Shown here: one piece after another, positions 5,539 through 8,335 of the stretch
Layout: each line of letters opens with the position of its first letter
Position numbering within the stretch: position 1 is the first letter of the stretch
Assembly (NCBI GenBank): GCA_003132645.1
Contig: PKYM01000224.1
Span: forward strand, 1-8,335
Direction of reading: 5' to 3'
Source: Actinomycetota bacterium
GTDB taxonomy: Bacteria; Actinomycetota; Thermoleophilia; UBA2241
Length of the DNA stretch: 8,335 nt
Notes under the pieces: model-generated
Told to the model about the DNA's origin: nothing
Databases searched by the model: none
The model's input: only the letters and a program-made list of their open reading frames with translations
Translations under genes and position numbers: made by a program

Positions 5539-6687
5539 CTAGAGTCGTCCGCCGCTGTAGAAGTCGCTAAACAGCGAGTCGTAGCGCACGACCTCGCCGG
5601 TGCACGGTGCATCGATCATCGTGTCGTTTCCCGCATAGATGCCGACGTGGTGGATGCTCGCCGCCGAGTAGCCATAGAACACTAGGTCGCCGGGCCGCAG
5701 CGCGGCGCGAGACACGGGCGTGCAGATGGCAAACTGCATGGCGGCGTTGTGCGGCAACGAGATGCCAAGCTGGGCGAACACGTACATCACGAGCCCGGAG
5801 CAATCAAAGCCCGATGGACTTGCGCCGCCCCAAACATAGGGCACGCCCAAGTAGCGCGCGGCGATGCTGATCGCTGACGAGCTTCCCCCACCTCCGCTGT
5901 GGGAGCCACCGCCTCCTGAGCCTCCCGCGCTGGAGGATCCGGGCTCCGAGCTCGGCGGTTGAGCGTCGCTTCGGGCTTCCGCGACACGGGCGGCTGCAGC
6001 CGCGGCTGCCGCCCGCTTGGCGGCCGCCTGGGCTGCAGCCGCGGCTCGTGCCGCGGCGGCGGCTTTGGCCTGCTGCTCCTGAACGATGAGCTTGCGAACC
6101 TCAGTCTGCGCACTCTGCAGGAGCTGCTGGCGCTGCTTGAGCGAGCCCTCGATCTGCGTTCTCTGGGCGGTGATCTGATCGAGGAGTCGCTGCGCCTGTG
6201 AGCGTTCGCCGGCAAACTGTGCGTGGCGCTGCTCGACGGCAGCCTTCAGCGCGTCGATCTGCTGCACCGTGACCGCTGACTGCTGGCCGACCTTGTCAAA
6301 GAAGGACAGCCGGGCCGCCAGGTCGCTGAAGCTGCGGGCGTTCAGCGCGACGTCGAGGTACTGGGTCACGGGCGCCTTGTAGATGGCCACAACCTGGACA
6401 GCGAGCTGCTGGCGAGCGAGGGCAAGCTCGTAGCGGGCGCGAGCCAGCTGAGCTTCGTTTGAGGTGATGCTCACCTTGAGCGCAACAAGCTTCTGCGCAG
6501 CAGCGTCGTAGCGCTCGACGACGATCTCCATCTGCGTATTGAGCGCGTCGACCTGGCTTTGTAGCTGGCGGGCTTGGGCTCGAGCGGCAGAGATCGAGGG
6601 ACTTGCCAGAGCGCCAGTCGGCGCCACCACGAAGCCGAGCGCAGCCACCAGGAAAGCGAGCAGGGTGCACGTGAGTCTGCGCCGCAC
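5539..6687 (-). CDS. Secreted NlpC/P60 peptidoglycan endopeptidase with N-terminal coiled coil
   Basis: The 382-residue protein has a signal peptide (1-28, RRR then a hydrophobic core, ending GALA before SPS). A long coiled coil follows (about 32-205; IYK and LDVALNARSFSDLAARLSFF lie within it). Next come an Ala-rich helix (207-238), a Gly/Ser linker (245-271) and an NlpC/P60 domain (272-382). Visible catalytic marks are FDCSGLV with Cys296 and HHVGIYAG with His347; PYVWGGASP and RPGDLVFYG are typical flanking motifs. Such enzymes cut the D-Glu-diaminopimelate bond or nearby peptide links in peptidoglycan, and the coiled coil normally controls activity or recruitment (RipA/PcsB-like layout). 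GTG at 6687 is chosen because GGAGG lies 7 bases upstream and the signal peptide starts there. An in-frame ATG at 6867 would add 60 residues before the signal sequence. Confidence 0.93.
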   Translation of the reverse strand: MRRRLTCTLLAFLVAALGFVVAPTGALASPSISAARAQARQLQSQVDALNTQMEIVVERYDAAAQKLVALKVSITSNEAQLARARYELALARQQLAVQVVAIYKAPVTQYLDVALNARSFSDLAARLSFFDKVGQQSAVTVQQIDALKAAVEQRHAQFAGERSQAQRLLDQITAQRTQIEGSLKQRQQLLQSAQTEVRKLIVQEQQAKAAAAARAAAAAQAAAKRAAAAAAAARVAEARSDAQPPSSEPGSSSAGGSGGGGSHSGGGGSSSAISIAARYLGVPYVWGGASPSGFDCSGLVMYVFAQLGISLPHNAAMQFAICTPVSRAALRPGDLVFYGYSAASIHHVGIYAGNDTMIDAPCTGEVVRYDSLFSDFYSGGRL

Positions 6688-6694
6688 GCCATCA

Positions 6695-6699
6695 CCTCC
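6695..6699 (-). promoter_or_regulatory. Ribosome binding site that sets the hydrolase start
   Basis: GGAGG on the minus strand is followed after TGATGGC by GTG and then the codons of a classic signal peptide. This argues against the upstream in-frame ATG. Confidence 0.7.
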
Positions 6700-6775
6700 G
6701 CGGGCCGCTGGGGCTGGCCCTGCGGTGGTTCGCTGCGGAACCGTCTCGTGGAGCTGCAGGGCCGAAACGCGGCGC

Positions 6776-6781
6776 ACCTTA
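6776..6781 (-). promoter_or_regulatory. Possible -10 of the NlpC/P60 operon
   Basis: TAAGGT on the minus strand fits TANNNT and would give a leader of about 80 bases. No good -35 is seen at the usual distance. A palindrome TCAGCTGA (6792-6799) lies just upstream. Confidence 0.3.
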
Positions 6782-6933
6782 CCACACACTGTCAGCTGAG
6801 ACCAGCGGGCAACCGGGCGATTGTGCGCGGACCGGCTGCTGGTCGCGCCGGTCGCGCCAGGGCTCACCGGTCAGCCGCGACCAGGTGCGGCGCGCCTCCA
6901 GGGCGAAGCGTCGCCTGGCCAGACCCCATTCAT

Positions 6934-6990
6934 CGGTCCACTTTCTATGATAGTCCCAGGGCCATCTCCGCTGTTGGAGATGGCGGACCG
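6934..6990. repeat. Nested inverted repeats forming a branched or long hairpin
   Basis: GCCATCTCC (6961-6969) and GGAGATGGC (6976-6984) form a perfect 9-bp stem with a 6-base loop. Directly outside it, CGGTCC (6934-6939) pairs with GGACCG (6985-6990). The outer right arm is contiguous with the inner stem, while the left side carries a 21-base insertion that includes CTATGATAG. The element lies in the divergent gap and fits a leader structure, a small transposon-like relic or a protein-binding site. No family is recognised. Confidence 0.4.
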
Positions 6991-7062
6991 TAGTCTTTGA
7001 GCGCGAAGCCCTGCCAAACGATCGTCTCGGGGGCCGCCGGCGTGTGGAGGATTCCGCTAGGC

Positions 7063-7076
7063 TGAGCGCGCGCTCA
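7063..7076. promoter_or_regulatory. Perfect 14-bp palindrome, candidate operator
   Basis: TGAGCGCGCGCTCA is a perfect palindrome ending 21 bp before the -35 box of the 7175 gene. Its TGAGCG/CGCTCA half-sites resemble TetR-family operators in actinobacteria. No regulator gene is in the window. Confidence 0.35.
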
Positions 7077-7097
7077 TGGCTGGCCGCTGGTCGACGA

Positions 7098-7126
7098 TTG
7101 ACGTTTCACCGTCCAAACCCTACTGT
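7098..7126 (+). promoter_or_regulatory. Vegetative-type promoter of the secreted unknown protein
   Basis: TTGACG (7098-7103) and TACTGT (7121-7126) are separated by exactly 17 bases, a good match to the housekeeping -35/-10 pattern. The start of transcription would be near 7133, giving a leader of about 40 bases to the GTG at 7175. Confidence 0.6.
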
Positions 7127-7174
7127 TGATTCAGTACCGTCACATTCAAGTGGTCTTGCTGAAGGAGAGCCAGG

Positions 7175-8029
7175 GTGAGACGGGCGCGTGTGTATGCGTT
7201 GGCGGCAGCGATCATCATTGCCGCCGCGGCGGTCGTTTTCGTGGCAACGGCGAGCTCATCGGCGCAAGGCCCGCCGGCTTGGCTGGTGAGCCAAGCCCAG
7301 CAGGTGGCCGCGGGAAACGACGATCCTGCTCCGACTTCGGCGGCCTACTGCCTGACGACGATGCGGGCAGCGGCTCCTGCCGTTGGCTTGACGAGCGACA
7401 CGGCGGCGGACCCGACGCTGCAGGTCTACCTCGTCGTCCTCACGGGTCATTTCACCGACGTGAATGCGTTCTATCCCACCGGAGGGTCTCCTCCCAAGGG
7501 AACGACCATCGCTTTCACCGTCGACGTGCGTACCCGGGCCATTCACGACTTCGGCATGTCCAACGGCCAAGCGGACACGACGGGCGTGGGTCAGGTGACT
7601 TCCTTCACCTTGCCTGCCGGCGATCCCACTCCCACGCCACAAGCCACCGCGGGCAGCCCAGGCGTTTCCCATCCACTTCCCGTCGCATCAAGACCGTATG
7701 TTGGACCCAAGTCACACCGACTCACGGTCGTTGCTGCAAAGTGGGTCGTTCAATGGGGAGGCGGCGGCAACACGCGGGTCGTCGTTGTCCCCACCAAACT
7801 GTCTCGGGCCAGCAGCGTCTTTGGTCCCGTCATCTACGGTCAGGGCTATCGCAAGTCCTTCGCTTTGTTTGCCAGCGGCACGTTCACGTCTCCCGTGAGC
7901 CACCAGCAATGCCATTTCATCGCGGCCGAGGTCGACACCGCAACGCTTCGTGTCCTCGGAGAAACGTGGGCACCGGCGGGCTGGAGTATCAGCTCTCTTG
8001 GTCGTCCTTACTCTCTCTCCCTCTGGTAG
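7175..8029 (+). CDS. Secreted or membrane-anchored protein of unknown function with two related halves
   Basis: The 284-residue protein starts at GTG behind GAAGGAGAG (7161-7169). Residues 1-30 are a signal peptide or N-terminal anchor (RRAR, then an Ala/Ile/Val core, ATASSSAQG). I do not recognise an enzyme motif. The first half has WLVSQAQQVAAGNDDPAPTS, Cys60, then VYLVVLTGHFTDVN (84-97) and TIAFTVDVRTRAIHDFGMS (111-129). The second half has SFALFASGTFTSPV (228-241) and CHFIAAEVDTATLRVLGETW (246-265). These segments align as a divergent internal duplication of a strand pair. A Pro/Thr-rich linker (149-175) joins the halves. Cys60 and Cys246 could form a disulfide outside the cell. I have seen similar exported hypothetical proteins with a GHFT and DFG-like pattern in actinobacteria, but their role is not known to me. 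Confidence 0.85.
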   Translation: MRRARVYALAAAIIIAAAAVVFVATASSSAQGPPAWLVSQAQQVAAGNDDPAPTSAAYCLTTMRAAAPAVGLTSDTAADPTLQVYLVVLTGHFTDVNAFYPTGGSPPKGTTIAFTVDVRTRAIHDFGMSNGQADTTGVGQVTSFTLPAGDPTPTPQATAGSPGVSHPLPVASRPYVGPKSHRLTVVAAKWVVQWGGGGNTRVVVVPTKLSRASSVFGPVIYGQGYRKSFALFASGTFTSPVSHQQCHFIAAEVDTATLRVLGETWAPAGWSISSLGRPYSLSLW

Positions 8030-8050
8030 CCGCCCAGCTCTGATCGCCGC

Positions 8051-8149
8051 TTAGCGGGCCTTCAGTAGCTCCTCGATTCGGGCAAGGCGCGACTGCATAT
8101 CCGTCATTCGCTCCCGGTTGTCCAGGCTGAGGGGTGCCAAAACGCCCAT
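8051..8149 (-). pseudogene. Short ORF, possible tail of a gene interrupted by the transposable element
   Basis: After the transposase stop there is a second TGA and then ATG in the same frame, opening a 32-codon ORF. Its end, SLDNRERMTDMQSRLARIEELLKAR, is strongly helical and amphipathic and looks like genuine coding sequence, the kind found at the C-terminus of a larger protein. No good ribosome binding site precedes the ATG, because the position is occupied by the transposase end. The simplest reading is that the element inserted into a gene and left its last codons here. It could also be chance or part of the element's end. Confidence 0.35.
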
Positions 8150-8150
8150 T
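8115..8150. mobile_element. Probable zone of the insertion-element end
   Basis: The transposase reads leftward and stops at 8153. The end of its element should lie shortly beyond, within GGGGTGCCAAAACGCCC and its flanks (8131-8147). A short GGGTG/CGCCC inverted repeat is present there. The matching inverted repeat would be beyond the right edge, so the exact boundary and any target duplication cannot be determined. Confidence 0.3.
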
Positions 8151-8152
8151 CA

Positions 8153-8335
8153 TCATGCCGCGACCGGATAGTACTCGTGGATCAGGCCGCCAAGGAGATC
8201 ACGCCGCTTGATCTGCGGCACGATCGCCACCGGGTCGATGTGGCTCTGCTTCTCAGGTACTCGCAGCTCGATCCCGCGGTGAGGTCGCTCGACGTTGTAG
8301 TGACGGGCGTAGCTCGCGAGAACACGGTCGAGATG
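8153..8335 (-). CDS. DDE integrase/transposase C-terminal fragment (rve superfamily)
   Basis: Sixty residues plus a TGA are visible, and the rest lies beyond the right edge. The stretch HLDRVLASYARHYNVERPHRG is the typical end of an rve-type integrase core (IS3/IS481-like), where HYN-x-ERPHR follows the catalytic Glu region. The tail QIKRRDLLGGLIHEYYPVAA resembles C-termini of actinobacterial integrase-core transposases. The catalytic DDE residues themselves are outside the window, so activity cannot be judged. It is convergent with the secreted-protein gene. Confidence 0.85.
   Translation of the reverse strand, partial: HLDRVLASYARHYNVERPHRGIELRVPEKQSHIDPVAIVPQIKRRDLLGGLIHEYYPVAA

Larger units (their letters stand above)
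6688..7174. other. Divergent intergenic region with two structured elements
   Basis: These 487 bp separate the minus-strand hydrolase from a plus-strand secreted protein and carry no supported gene. From left to right they hold a possible hydrolase -10 (6781-6776), a tandem 9-bp repeat GGTCGCGCC twice (6841-6858), a nested inverted repeat (6934-6990), a 14-bp palindrome (7063-7076) and the promoter of the 7175 gene. I looked for a c-di-AMP (ydaO-type) riboswitch upstream of the hydrolase, as occurs for some actinobacterial wall hydrolases, and could not recognise one. Confidence 0.55.

Noticed and set aside
6688..6867. 60-codon N-terminal extension of the NlpC/P60 protein
   Set aside because: It would put a signal peptide in mid-protein, and the GGAGG-N7-GTG arrangement marks the shorter start.
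6688..7125. c-di-AMP (ydaO-type) riboswitch upstream of the wall hydrolase
   Set aside because: Expected because some actinobacterial wall hydrolase genes carry one, but I could not match the conserved blocks. A covariance search would be decisive.
7126..8043. 305-codon plus-strand frame overlapping the secreted unknown protein
   Set aside because: It has no signal peptide or domain and is Arg/His-rich; the 7175 frame has the ribosome binding site, promoter and signal sequence.

Overview
The window reads as chromosome of a high-GC Gram-positive actinobacterium. Strong G/C at third codon positions, GTG starts behind GGAGG-type ribosome binding sites, an Ala-rich coiled-coil NlpC/P60 hydrolase, a Pro-rich membrane-anchored HtrA-like protein and propeller-like repeats ending in an IPT/TIG domain all fit. 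The protein styles remind me of Thermoleophilia/Solirubrobacterales, but that placement is inference and no marker gene is present.

Layout. Positions 1-1101 (+) hold the 3' end of a repeat protein: six 48-residue units in a 144-bp period, then an IPT/TIG domain. A hairpin-rich 344-bp gap follows, including a predicted three-way-junction element. At 1446-2492 (+) lies an HtrA/S1C-like membrane protein with a PDZ domain; it lacks the middle of its protease domain, including the catalytic Asp and Ser. A convergent gap (2493-2764) carries several inverted repeats and one large compound hairpin. On the minus strand, a GtrB/DPM1-like polyprenyl-phosphate glycosyltransferase (5035-4019) abuts a PIG-V-like GT-C mannosyltransferase (4018-2765). 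Together they look like a lipid-linked sugar module: charge a polyprenyl carrier inside, then transfer the sugar outside. Further right on the minus strand, a secreted NlpC/P60 peptidoglycan endopeptidase (6687-5539) is followed 40 bp later by a 43-residue zinc-ribbon protein (5498-5367). A 487-bp divergent intergenic region with two structured or palindromic elements precedes a secreted protein of unknown function (7175-8029, +), which has a good -35/-10 promoter. The window ends in the C-terminal part of a DDE integrase/transposase (8335-8153, minus) and a short ORF beyond it that may be the tail of an interrupted gene.

Most genes concern the envelope: cell-wall hydrolysis, glycosylation, exported proteins and surface-type repeats. 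No defence island, CRISPR array, tRNA or rRNA was seen. I did not find a clearly new multi-gene system. The most notable items are the HtrA-like protein with its catalytic core removed in frame, the zinc-ribbon microprotein behind the cell-wall hydrolase, and the unexplained structured intergenic elements.
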